Shown here one piece after another: positions 1 through 5,668 of a stretch of 8,097 nt of DNA (within the stretch, counting starts at the first letter, position 1; each line of letters opens with the position of its first letter). A model generated the notes under the pieces. That model was not told the origin of the DNA. It was given only the letters and a program-made list of their open reading frames with translations, and searched no databases. Position numbers and translations under genes: made by a program. Source of the DNA: Cypionkella sp. (GTDB taxonomy: Bacteria > Pseudomonadota > Alphaproteobacteria > Rhodobacterales > Rhodobacteraceae); contig JAGPBG010000084.1 in the NCBI GenBank assembly GCA_018063485.1, forward strand, positions 1 to 8,097. The letters run 5' to 3'.

Positions 1-86
1 ATATCGGCTATGGCAAACGCGACATGTTGCATCCGCGTTTGCCGCGCCTCGCTGTCGATCAAGTGATCCTGACGCCACCGGTATGA
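1..86 (+). CDS. C-terminal fragment of an unidentified protein (5' end outside window)
   Basis: Reading from base 3, an open frame runs to a TGA at 84-86 and gives 27 visible residues (beginning IGYGKRDMLHPRLPRL and ending ILTPPV). The other two plus frames are less convincing: one stops at 64-66 and the other runs on through the epimerase gene as antisense. The stop lies 6 bp before the stop of the convergent epimerase gene, matching the tight tail-to-tail packing seen twice more in this window. I do not recognise the family from so short a tail and assign no function. It could also be a chance open frame. Confidence 0.45.
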   Translation, partial: IGYGKRDMLHPRLPRLAVDQVILTPPV

Positions 87-92
87 TCCAGT

Positions 93-1097
93 TCAGGCCA
101 GATAATAGTCGCGATACCAGCGAACAAACCGGGCCACACCTTCGCGGAAATCCGTTTTGGGCTTATAGCCGGTCAATGCCGTCAACAAGTCGGCATTGGC
201 CCAGGTTGCGGGAACGTCCCCGGCCTGCATCGGCATGTAATTGCGGATCGCCTTGTGGCCAAGCTCCTGTTCAAGGGCTTCGATGAAATCCAGCAGGCGC
301 ACCTTTTCCGAATTGCCGATATTGACGATGCGAAACGGCGCGGCGGGCGACAGGCTGTCGCCCTTGACGGCGGTTTCAGGGCCGCCCGGAACGGCATCAA
401 TCAGCATCGCAATGCCGCGCACCAGATCTTCGACATAGGTGAAATCACGCCACATGTCGCCGTGGTTGTAGATGTCGATCGGAGTGCCTGCCTGAATACC
501 CTTGGCAAATTTGATCGGGGCCATATCCGGACGCCCCCAAGGACCGTAAACGGTGAAAAACCGGAACATCGTGACCGGAAGCGCGTGCAGATGGGCATAG
601 GAATGGCCCATTGCCTCGGTGGCTTTTTTGGTGGCGGCATAGATCGTCAGGGGCATATCCGCCTTTTGGCGCTCATCAAATGGCATTTCGGTATTGGCCC
701 CGTAAACCGAAGAGGTCGAGGCCATGAGCAGATGCTGCACCTTCGCTATCCGCGCGCATTCCATCACATTGAAGGTGCCGACGATGTTCGACTCGATATA
801 GGCGCGCGGGTTTTCAAGGCTGTAGCGGACACCCGCCTGTGCCGCCAGATGCACAATCACATCGGGGCGAGAATCTGAAACGGCGCGCTCCAGTGCGGCC
901 ATGTCTTCCAGCATGGCCTCGGTGTTGGTAAAGCCCGGATGTTGACACAGGATTTCCATGCGCCGTTGTTTCAGGCGCAGATCATAGTAATCGGTCATGC
1001 CGTCATAGCCTGCCACTTGCCAGCCTTGCTGCAACAGCAATTCCGCAAGATGAAACCCGATGAATCCTGCCGTGCCGGTAATGAACACTCGTCTCAA
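93..1097 (-). CDS. UDP-glucuronate 4-epimerase-like NAD-dependent epimerase
   Basis: This 334-residue extended short-chain dehydrogenase/reductase probably interconverts UDP-glucuronate and UDP-galacturonate in the cytoplasm, supplying galacturonate for lipopolysaccharide or capsule. The NAD-binding glycine motif TGTAGFIG is at residues 7-14. HLAAQAGVRYS spans about 83-93, a Ser/Thr cluster (STSSVYG) 127-133, and the catalytic YxxxK pair is Y153/K157. The stretch RFFTVYGPWGRPDMA (179-193) is typical of the UDP-glucuronate 4-epimerase (LpsL/Cap-type) branch rather than GalE. Length is normal for the family. The frame begins with TTG at 1097-1095, 8 nt after a G-rich run; no in-frame ATG or GTG was seen in the codons just upstream. 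A GTG at codon 4 would give a slightly shorter protein with the usual short N-terminus. It ends 6 bp from the convergent gene on its left and diverges from ettA on its right. The family is clear; the exact sugar substrate is inferred. Confidence 0.88.
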   Translation of the reverse strand: MRRVFITGTAGFIGFHLAELLLQQGWQVAGYDGMTDYYDLRLKQRRMEILCQHPGFTNTEAMLEDMAALERAVSDSRPDVIVHLAAQAGVRYSLENPRAYIESNIVGTFNVMECARIAKVQHLLMASTSSVYGANTEMPFDERQKADMPLTIYAATKKATEAMGHSYAHLHALPVTMFRFFTVYGPWGRPDMAPIKFAKGIQAGTPIDIYNHGDMWRDFTYVEDLVRGIAMLIDAVPGGPETAVKGDSLSPAAPFRIVNIGNSEKVRLLDFIEALEQELGHKAIRNYMPMQAGDVPATWANADLLTALTGYKPKTDFREGVARFVRWYRDYYLA

Positions 1098-1104
1098 CGA
1101 TCTA

Positions 1105-1110
1105 TCCCCC
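1105..1110 (-). promoter_or_regulatory. G-rich ribosome binding site supporting the TTG start of the epimerase
   Basis: On the minus strand GGGGGA lies 8 nt before TTG (1097-1095). It is the only purine-rich stretch close to the N-terminus of the Rossmann domain, so it favours TTG as the start. It is an imperfect Shine-Dalgarno sequence, and the GTG at 1088-1086 remains possible. Confidence 0.4.
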
Positions 1111-1264
1111 GCAACCCAGGTCAGACCCTTTGCGATATCGCATCAAGACCCGCCGCCCCATGCAGGCGGGTAATCCAAGCCCGCCCAAAGCGCAAGGTTT
1201 GCCATATTTGTTCCCTGTTGTTCCCGGTGGTGTAGCGACTATACCCCCAGCCCCGATTGCCCTT

Positions 1265-1287
1265 TGCGTGATTTTTGACTACACGCA
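1265..1287. repeat. 6-bp inverted repeat upstream of ettA
   Basis: TGCGTG (1265-1270) and CACGCA (1282-1287) are perfect inverted half-sites separated by 11 nt. The centre is about 42 nt before the ettA start codon. It could be an operator or a leader hairpin; a chance repeat of this size is also quite possible. Confidence 0.3.
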
Positions 1288-1303
1288 GCGCATGTCCCAT
1301 CTG

Positions 1304-1310
1304 AGAAGGA
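1304..1310 (+). promoter_or_regulatory. Ribosome binding site of ettA
   Basis: AGAAGGA sits 7 nt before the ATG at 1318, a good match and spacing, and fixes the ettA start. The homologous region of the protein begins within a few residues of this ATG. Confidence 0.75.
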
Positions 1311-1317
1311 ATGCCCC

Positions 1318-2973
1318 ATGGCCTCGTATCAATATGTCTACCACATGGAAGGCGTCTCCAAGACCTATCCGGGTGGCAAGAAATGCTTTGAAAACATCCA
1401 CCTGAACTTCCTTCCCGGTGTCAAGATCGGTGTGGTCGGCATCAACGGCTCGGGTAAATCCACCCTGCTGCGGATCATGGCAGGTCAGGATACCGATTTC
1501 AAAGGCGAGGCCTGGGCCGCCAAGGGCGCAAAGGTGGGCTATCTTTCCCAAGAGCCTTATCTCGACCCGACGCTGGATGTGAAAGGCAACGTCATGCTGG
1601 GTGTGGCCAAGCAAACCGCCATTCTTGAGCGCTATAACGAACTGGCGATGAACTATTCTGACGAGACCGCCGACGAGATGGCGCAGCTTCAGGATCAGAT
1701 CGACGCCGAAAACCTGTGGGAGTTGGACGCAACCGTTGGCGTGGCGATGGACGCGCTGCGGTGCCCTGCCGATGATGCCGATGTGGAAACCCTGTCGGGC
1801 GGCGAGCGCCGCCGTGTGGCCCTGTGCAAGCTTTTGCTTGAAAAGCCCGACATGCTGCTTTTGGACGAACCCACCAACCACCTTGATGCCGAATCCATCG
1901 CCTGGCTGCAAAAACACCTGATCGCCTACAAGGGCACCATCCTGATCGTCACCCATGACCGCTATTTCCTTGATGACATCACCTCTTGGATTCTCGAACT
2001 CGACCGTGGCCGCGGCATTCCCTATGAGGGCAACTATTCGGCTTGGCTGGAGCAGAAAGCCAAACGGATGAGCCAGGAGGCGCGCGAGGACAAATCCAAG
2101 CAGAAAGCCTTGGAAAAAGAACTGGAATGGATCCGTTCGGGTGCCAAGGCCCGTCAGTCCAAGGGCAAGGCCCGTATCGCGCGCTATAATGAAATGGCAG
2201 GGCAAACCGTTCTGGAACGCTCAAGCTCGGCGCAGATCATCATCCCCAACGGCGAACGCCTGGGCAACAAGGTGATCGAGGTCGAGGGCCTGAAAAAGCA
2301 CATGGGCGACAAGCTGTTGATCGAGAACCTGACCTTTACCGTGCCGCCGGGTGCCATCGTCGGCGTGATCGGCCCGAACGGTGCGGGGAAATCGACGCTG
2401 TTCAGGATGCTCACCGGGCAAGAACAGCCCGACGAAGGCACGATCACCCTCGGCAACACCGTGCATCTGTCTTACGTTGACCAATCGCGTGACGCTTTGG
2501 ACCCGAACAAGAACGTCTGGGAGGAAATCTCGGGCGGCTCAGAAGTGATCCAGCTTGGCGATATGCAGATGAACAGCCGCGTTTATACCGGCGCATTCAA
2601 CTTCAAAGGCACCGATCAGCAGAAGAAAGTGGGCCTTCTGTCAGGCGGCGAACGCAACCGCGTCCATATGGCGAAACTGCTGCGCTCGGGCGGCAACGTG
2701 CTGCTGCTCGACGAGCCGACCAACGATCTTGACGTCGAAACCCTGCAAGCGCTCGAATCCGCCATCGAAGATTTCGCCGGCTGCGCGATCATCATTTCGC
2801 ACGACCGCTTCTTTCTGGACCGCCTTTGCACCCATATGCTGGCCTTTGAAGGCGACGCCCATGTCGAATGGTTCGAGGGCAACTTCCAGGCCTACGAGGA
2901 AGACAAAATCCGCCGATTGGGGCCAGATGCCCTGGAGCCGAAGCGGGTGAAGTACAAGCGGTTTAGCAGATGA
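1318..2973 (+). CDS. ettA: Energy-dependent translational throttle protein EttA (ABC-F ATPase)
   Basis: This 551-residue soluble ABC-F protein (E. coli EttA is about 555) has two ATPase domains and no membrane segment. EttA binds the ribosomal E site and couples early translation elongation to the ATP/ADP ratio. Domain 1 has Walker A GINGSGKST (41-49), signature LSGGE (159-163), Walker B with catalytic E184 and switch H213. Domain 2 has Walker A GPNGAGKST (352-360), LSGGE (441-445), E466 and H495. All key ATPase residues are intact. The insertion at about 95-140 fits the EttA arm, and the basic, helical stretch at about 242-300 (including GAKARQSKGKARIARY) fits the P-site tRNA interaction linker. 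The gene is monocistronic as far as visible, with its own ribosome site, and is followed by a long non-coding stretch. EttA is favoured over other ABC-F members (Uup, YheS) by overall length, the N-terminal pattern and the linker sequence. Confidence 0.95.
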   Translation: MASYQYVYHMEGVSKTYPGGKKCFENIHLNFLPGVKIGVVGINGSGKSTLLRIMAGQDTDFKGEAWAAKGAKVGYLSQEPYLDPTLDVKGNVMLGVAKQTAILERYNELAMNYSDETADEMAQLQDQIDAENLWELDATVGVAMDALRCPADDADVETLSGGERRRVALCKLLLEKPDMLLLDEPTNHLDAESIAWLQKHLIAYKGTILIVTHDRYFLDDITSWILELDRGRGIPYEGNYSAWLEQKAKRMSQEAREDKSKQKALEKELEWIRSGAKARQSKGKARIARYNEMAGQTVLERSSSAQIIIPNGERLGNKVIEVEGLKKHMGDKLLIENLTFTVPPGAIVGVIGPNGAGKSTLFRMLTGQEQPDEGTITLGNTVHLSYVDQSRDALDPNKNVWEEISGGSEVIQLGDMQMNSRVYTGAFNFKGTDQQKKVGLLSGGERNRVHMAKLLRSGGNVLLLDEPTNDLDVETLQALESAIEDFAGCAIIISHDRFFLDRLCTHMLAFEGDAHVEWFEGNFQAYEEDKIRRLGPDALEPKRVKYKRFSR

Positions 2974-3122
2974 AACTTGCCTCTACGTTCAGATCGGCAA
3001 TTCGACACGCGCAGATGGGAAAAGACCTGTCCGGCGTCATAGTGTCGATCTTGAACGTCGGCGAGCAAAGTTTGGCAAAGGCCGACCGCCACTGACTTGG
3101 GCAGAAAGACGCCACGAAAACG

Positions 3123-3144
3123 CTGCCATATCCATGATATGCAG
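3123..3144. repeat. Inverted repeat with tight loop
   Basis: CATATC (3127-3132) and GATATG (3136-3141) pair perfectly around a 3-nt loop, and CTG/CAG outside them extend the stem to 9 bp past one bulged C (3126). There is no following T-tract, so it is not a standard terminator. It lies 150 bp after ettA and its function is unknown. Confidence 0.35.
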
Positions 3145-3197
3145 ATCCCATGCCGACCGGTTTCAACAGCAGACTGCGCAGTTCGCAGCTTTCAATC

Positions 3198-3210
3198 AAT
3201 GAAATTCATT
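3198..3210. repeat. AT-rich 13-bp palindrome
   Basis: AATGAA and TTCATT flank a single central A. The site stands out as AT-rich in a GC-rich region. It could be a protein-binding site or part of a repeat; nothing identifies it further. Confidence 0.3.
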
Positions 3211-3254
3211 TTCGCCGGGCAATGAAGCGCGCGCTTTGGGCGACCCTGTGCAAG

Positions 3255-3271
3255 CAATGGGCCGCCCATTG
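3255..3271. repeat. 17-bp perfect palindrome downstream of the minus-strand secreted-protein gene
   Basis: Two 8-base arms, CAATGGGC and GCCCATTG, flank one central base. As RNA it would form a 7-bp stem with a 3-nt loop. It begins 27 nt after the stop of the minus-strand gene 3299-3652, a suitable place for a transcript-ending hairpin, but no T-run follows on either strand. It may be a weak terminator, an mRNA 3' stabiliser or a protein-binding site. Confidence 0.4.
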
Positions 3272-3298
3272 AACCGCGATCAGTCTGGCTTGCCCACT

Positions 3299-3652
3299 CT
3301 ATTCCTTGACCACATGCCAAACGCCGCCCAAGCCGTCGCCGCTGGCGTCGCCCTTGGCCTTGTCGCCGGCGAAGTAATACATTGGCTTGCCGTCATAGGC
3401 CCATTGCTTGGCACCCCCCTCGCGGTCCACCAGCGTCCAGCCTTCGCTCAGCGCATCCGAGGCTTTGCCCAGATAGGGCGGCCATTTATTCGCGCAATCA
3501 TCATAGCAGGTCGACACCCCGGCCTTATCCTTGTCAAAGACATAAAGCGTCATGCCGTTGGCGTCCGTCACCATCCCAGCGGCAAAAGCACTGAAAGCCG
3601 ACCCCAAAACTGCGGCCGGGATTAACATGGTCAACATCTTGAAATGTTTCAT
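3299..3652 (-). CDS. Small secreted protein with PF03640/COG4315-type repeats
   Basis: This 117-residue protein has a signal peptide: a K/H start, hydrophobic residues 7-23 and an AFA-A cleavage region near 22-25. There is no lipobox cysteine, so a soluble periplasmic protein is expected. The mature part holds two copies of the pattern known as 'secreted repeat of unknown function' (PF03640, COG4315). The first is GMTLYVFDKDKAGVSTC with C49 and C53 (about 33-58); the second is WAYDGKPMYYFAGD (84-97) ending in GLGGVWHVV (107-115). The biochemical role of this family is not established. The ATG at 3652-3650 is preceded by GGAG with 7 nt spacing, and a 6-bp inverted repeat lies directly upstream of that site. 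It lies 200 bp downstream of the thioesterase gene on the same strand and is probably transcribed separately. Confidence 0.85.
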   Translation of the reverse strand: MKHFKMLTMLIPAAVLGSAFSAFAAGMVTDANGMTLYVFDKDKAGVSTCYDDCANKWPPYLGKASDALSEGWTLVDREGGAKQWAYDGKPMYYFAGDKAKGDASGDGLGGVWHVVKE

Positions 3653-3852
3653 CTTCGATCTCCGCTGCGGTCAAAGGCTCCGCAGAACCGTCGCAGGATC
3701 AACCGGCCCAGGCACCGGTCCCGCTAAGCCCGGGGTCGGCTTTCGCCTTTTCCCTGCCTGGCCGCAGCCTAGCATAGCCCGCGCGCGACATGATGAGTCT
3801 TTGCCAAATGTTGGCGCGCCTCGCAGCAATGTGAAACAAGCGGAGCGAAGCG
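3653..3852. promoter_or_regulatory. 200-bp gap between thioesterase and secreted-protein genes
   Basis: No gene is visible here. It should hold the promoter of the minus-strand secreted-protein gene. I saw no clear sigma70 boxes. Short inverted repeats are present: ACCGG/CCGGT (3702-3706 and 3715-3719), GCCAA/TTGGC around ATG (3803-3815), and the repeat next to the ribosome site (3665-3685). None is followed by a T-tract. Confidence 0.35.
3665..3685 (-). repeat. Inverted repeat next to the ribosome site of the secreted-protein gene
   Basis: CTGCGG (3665-3670) and CCGCAG (3680-3685) are perfect inverted arms with a 9-nt loop. On the minus-strand mRNA the hairpin would end one base before the GGAG ribosome site (3663-3660). 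It could affect translation initiation or simply be a chance GC-rich repeat. Confidence 0.35.
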
Positions 3853-4251
3853 TTACTCTGCTTGGGCAGGCACCACCCTCGGTTTGCCGGCGTCATCAAT
3901 CGCCACAAAAGTGAACAGTGCCTCGGTCACCTTTTCGCGCGCCTCCTGACGGTCGCGCAACACCCAGGCCTCGATCTGCATCGCCATTGACGTGCGACCC
4001 ACCCGCACCAGTTGCACATAAATGCACAAAACATCGCCCACTTTCACCGGGCGGATGAATTTCATCGCATCAATCGCTACCGTGGCAACGCGCCCATGCG
4101 CCCGCGCGCCCGCCACAATGCCCGCAGCCATATCCATCTGGCTTAGCACCCAACCGCCAAAAATGTCGCCATTGGTGTTGGCGTCGCGCGGCATGGCAAG
4201 AGTGCGCAGGGTCAATTCGCCTTGCGGTGCGGTGCTGAATTGCTGGCTCAT
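3853..4251 (-). CDS. yciA: YciA-like acyl-CoA thioesterase (hotdog fold)
   Basis: This 132-residue single hotdog-domain enzyme hydrolyses acyl-CoA to free acid and CoA in the cytoplasm. It has the same length as E. coli YciA and closely matches its pattern: GELTLRTLAMPRDANTNGDI at 11-30, then FGGWVLSQMD (31-40). This includes the NGDIFGGW active-site stretch with the conserved Asp at residue 29. AHGRVATVAIDAMKFIRPVK (51-70), VGDVLCIYVQ (71-80), a TEALFTFVAID segment (109-119) and the GKPR tail (122-125) follow. The open frame extends 27 codons further upstream, but those residues do not resemble the family, and GAGAGGG lies 6 nt before the ATG at 4251-4249, so I take this start. The YciA family has broad acyl-CoA specificity; the physiological substrate is unknown. 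It diverges from the six-cysteine secreted protein gene. Confidence 0.9.
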   Translation of the reverse strand: MSQQFSTAPQGELTLRTLAMPRDANTNGDIFGGWVLSQMDMAAGIVAGARAHGRVATVAIDAMKFIRPVKVGDVLCIYVQLVRVGRTSMAMQIEAWVLRDRQEAREKVTEALFTFVAIDDAGKPRVVPAQAE

Positions 4252-4257
4252 CTGCAA

Positions 4258-4264
4258 CCCTCTC
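4258..4264 (-). promoter_or_regulatory. Ribosome binding site that sets the thioesterase start
   Basis: GAGAGGG on the minus strand lies 6 nt before the ATG at 4251-4249. It supports this start over the in-frame upstream ATG at 4332-4330, whose extra 27 residues do not resemble YciA proteins. Confidence 0.7.
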
Positions 4265-4334
4265 TGACGGCTGCGGCCACAGTAAAGCAGGCGGGGCAGG
4301 GTGCAAGCGTTAAGAATCTGCCAGCAAGGCAAAC

Positions 4335-4365
4335 TAAGATGTTGATTTATATTGGCTCAAGAAAT
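4335..4365. promoter_or_regulatory. AT-rich patch with -10-like sequences in the divergent gap
   Basis: In the 215-bp gap between the thioesterase and the six-cysteine protein genes this is the only AT-rich island. On the minus strand it contains TATAAA (4351-4346), a 5/6 match to a -10 box, about 95 nt before the thioesterase ATG. On the plus strand it contains TATATT (4348-4353). No convincing -35 box is paired with either. A promoter here is an inference. Confidence 0.25.
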
Positions 4366-4466
4366 GCCGGATATGGGCGCGCACCCTTCCGCCCAGACCT
4401 GCGAACCTGCCTTCCCCAAGGCTGCGGAACAGGGTAGACCCACATCACCCCAGTTCGAGAGATGCC

Positions 4467-4859
4467 TTGCCCCGTCTGATCGTGATCTTCCTGATGCTTC
4501 TGGCCAGCCCTGCTCTGGCCGATAAGATCGAACATATCGACGCCCCCTCGGGGATCACGGTCGATTATGTGAAATGCAGCCGCAACCCCAATCGCTGCAT
4601 GAAAGAGGTCGCGAAATATTGCGGCGGCAGTTATCAGGTGATCGACAGCGAAAGCCACTCGGGCACTCTGGTGTCGGATATTTTCGCAGGTGGCGTGACC
4701 TGGTATTCGATGACTTTCCTGTGCGGGATCAGCGACGGCAGGCTGCCGGACTTCCCCTATCGCGGCCCCAATGCGGCCCGACCATCGGCGGTGATTCCGC
4801 CCCAGATCAGCACCATCTGCACCGTTCTGGGCAAAACCCGCACCTGTCGGTCGCAATAA
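4467..4859 (+). CDS. Small secreted six-cysteine protein of unknown function
   Basis: This 130-residue protein starts with a clear signal peptide: MPRLIVIFLMLLASPALA, with predicted cleavage after A18. The mature part holds six cysteines (37, 44, 52, 86, 118, 127), enough for three disulfides in the periplasm. The segment CMKEVAKYCGGSYQVIDSES (44-63), followed by GVTWYSMTFLC (76-86), recalls a loose pattern in small enterobacterial-type lipoproteins (cysteine, GY-V-DS, then W-M-I-C). There is no lipobox, and the resemblance is from memory. The start is TTG at 4467, 5 nt after a weak GAGAG. The nearby ATG (4462) is out of frame and soon stops. In-frame GTG (4482) or ATG (4494) would shorten the signal peptide. 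A 169-codon antisense frame lies opposite, but the signal peptide and cysteine pattern favour this strand. It ends 3 bp before the convergent fnrL stop. Confidence 0.7.
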   Translation: MPRLIVIFLMLLASPALADKIEHIDAPSGITVDYVKCSRNPNRCMKEVAKYCGGSYQVIDSESHSGTLVSDIFAGGVTWYSMTFLCGISDGRLPDFPYRGPNAARPSAVIPPQISTICTVLGKTRTCRSQ

Positions 4860-4862
4860 CCA

Positions 4863-5606
4863 TCAGATCAGAAATCCGCCGTCGGCATCGTCACCGGCTT
4901 CTTCGGTCAGACGGTCCAGATCGGGCACCCTGATCTGCCGTTTGCCCTCCAGTTCGATCACGCCATCGCGCTTCAAAGCGCTCATTTGCCGGCTGACGGT
5001 TTCAAGCGTCAACCCCAGATAATCGGCCATTTCCTCACGGGTGAGAGGCAAGTCAAAGCGAAAGGACTGATCCTCGTTCAGCGCGACGCCTGCGCTGCGC
5101 CGGGCCAGAATCGACAGCAGCGATGCAATCTTCTCGCGGGCATTCTTGCGCCCCAGCAACAGCATCCATTCGCGGGCTGCATCCAATTCGTCGAGCGTCA
5201 TTTCCAACAGCCGTTGTGCTACATTCGGCGTCGTCGCGATCAATTCCTCGAACGGCCTTTTGCGAAAACAGCACATCACCAGATCCGTGGTGGCCGTAAC
5301 ATCATAGGCCGCTGTCGACCGGCCCGGGCGCCCCACGAAATCGGAGGGCAACAACAAGCCAACCATCTGGCGGCGGCCGTCCTCCATCGTCTGAGTCAAG
5401 GTGGCAATTCCGGTCACCACCGAAGCCACGAAATCCATCCGGTCGCCGGACCAGATCACGGTCTGGCCCGCCTGAAAACTTCTGTAATATTTGATCCCGT
5501 CAAGAATCTTCAGTTCATCATCATCACAGCGCGCACAAACGGCGCGGTGGCGGATTGGGCAATCGCCACAGTTGGGTGCCGAGAATTTCAGGTCGTGAAG
5601 GCCCAT
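4863..5606 (-). CDS. fnrL: FnrL, oxygen-sensing Crp/Fnr-family transcription regulator
   Basis: This 247-residue regulator is expected to carry a 4Fe-4S cluster that is lost in oxygen, making it active when oxygen is low. The N-terminal cysteines C13, C16 and C24 (CGDCPIRHRAVC) plus C112 or C113 fit cluster ligation with the alphaproteobacterial FnrL spacing. C27 is an extra cysteine. Residues about 32-115 form the cyclic-nucleotide-binding-like beta barrel, followed by the long dimer helix (about 127-155). The winged helix-turn-helix spans about 188-222, with recognition helix ETVSR (202-206); its E-S-R triad is the one that reads TTGAT half-sites. In Rhodobacter relatives FnrL controls high-affinity oxidase, photosynthesis and haem genes. 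The ATG at 5606-5604 has only a weak GGAT-type ribosome site. It is divergent from hemN, and the FNR-type box centre is 22.5 nt upstream of its start codon, close enough for negative autoregulation. Confidence 0.94.
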   Translation of the reverse strand: MGLHDLKFSAPNCGDCPIRHRAVCARCDDDELKILDGIKYYRSFQAGQTVIWSGDRMDFVASVVTGIATLTQTMEDGRRQMVGLLLPSDFVGRPGRSTAAYDVTATTDLVMCCFRKRPFEELIATTPNVAQRLLEMTLDELDAAREWMLLLGRKNAREKIASLLSILARRSAGVALNEDQSFRFDLPLTREEMADYLGLTLETVSRQMSALKRDGVIELEGKRQIRVPDLDRLTEEAGDDADGGFLI

Positions 5607-5621
5607 GACAATCCAATCCGT

Positions 5622-5635
5622 TTGATCTAGGTCAA
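5622..5635. promoter_or_regulatory. FNR/FnrL binding box between fnrL and hemN
   Basis: TTGAT-CTAG-GTCAA matches the FNR consensus TTGAT-N4-ATCAA at 9 of 10 fixed positions. It lies in the 62-bp gap between the two divergent starts, and the adjacent gene encodes the regulator that would bind it. The centre (5628.5) is 22.5 nt from the fnrL start and 40.5 nt from the hemN start. Regulation of both genes by FnrL is inferred from this arrangement. Confidence 0.85.
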
Positions 5636-5657
5636 AGCGGAAGGCTGACCTCCGACT

Positions 5658-5661
5658 AAGG
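5658..5661 (+). promoter_or_regulatory. Ribosome binding site of hemN
   Basis: AAGG lies 7 nt before the ATG at 5669. It supports this start over the in-frame ATG at codon 8 (5690), which has no purine-rich site upstream. The adjacent TAAGGT (5657-5662) could instead serve as a poor -10 box if transcription begins at or next to the start codon. Confidence 0.5.
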
Positions 5662-5668
5662 TATCCAA

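Larger units (their letters stand above)
1098..1317. promoter_or_regulatory. Divergent intergenic region between the epimerase and ettA
   Basis: These 220 bp carry no convincing gene and must hold the promoters of both flanking genes. A weak sigma70-like candidate for ettA is TTGTTC at 1218-1223 with TATACC at 1240-1245, a 16-bp spacer. Two structural elements are also present: a GC-rich three-part inverted repeat (1149-1185) and a 6-bp dyad (1265-1287). No strong promoter was seen for the epimerase side. Promoter positions are inferred from weak matches only. Confidence 0.4.
2974..3298. other. 325-bp stretch without a convincing gene
   Basis: No frame here has a recognisable product or a good ribosome site. 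It holds three small palindromes (3123-3144, 3198-3210, 3255-3271), a 41-codon plus-strand frame overlapping the ettA stop in an ATGA arrangement (2970-3095), and a 78-codon minus frame starting with TTG (2963-3199). The peptides look like chance translations. No T-tract terminator for ettA was found. The stretch may be a decayed gene or a dispersed intergenic repeat. Confidence 0.5.

Noticed and set aside
255..878. 207-codon plus-strand open frame within the epimerase gene
   Set aside because: It is antisense to a well-conserved epimerase with intact motifs and is not protein-like.
1279..2205. 308-codon minus-strand open frame opposite ettA
   Set aside because: It is antisense to a fully intact ABC-F gene with all ATPase motifs; long antisense frames are common in GC-rich DNA, and the peptide has no recognisable domain.
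3803..3815. GCCAA-ATG-TTGGC hairpin as terminator of the thioesterase gene
   Set aside because: The 5-bp stem is weak and no T-tract follows on the minus strand.
4252..4332. 27-codon N-terminal extension of the thioesterase
   Set aside because: The extra residues do not resemble YciA proteins, and a strong ribosome site precedes the internal ATG at 4251.
4342..4355. Possible second FNR box, TTGAT-TTAT-ATTGG
   Set aside because: Only the left half-site matches; the right half lacks the ATCAA pattern.
4409..4422. GCCTT-CCCC-AAGGC hairpin in the leader of the six-cysteine protein
   Set aside because: A 5-bp stem this short is expected by chance; no link to a ribosome site or terminator.
4347..4856. 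169-codon minus-strand frame opposite the six-cysteine protein
   Set aside because: It lacks a recognisable domain, and the opposite strand has a clean signal peptide and ordered cysteines. It remains a weak alternative.
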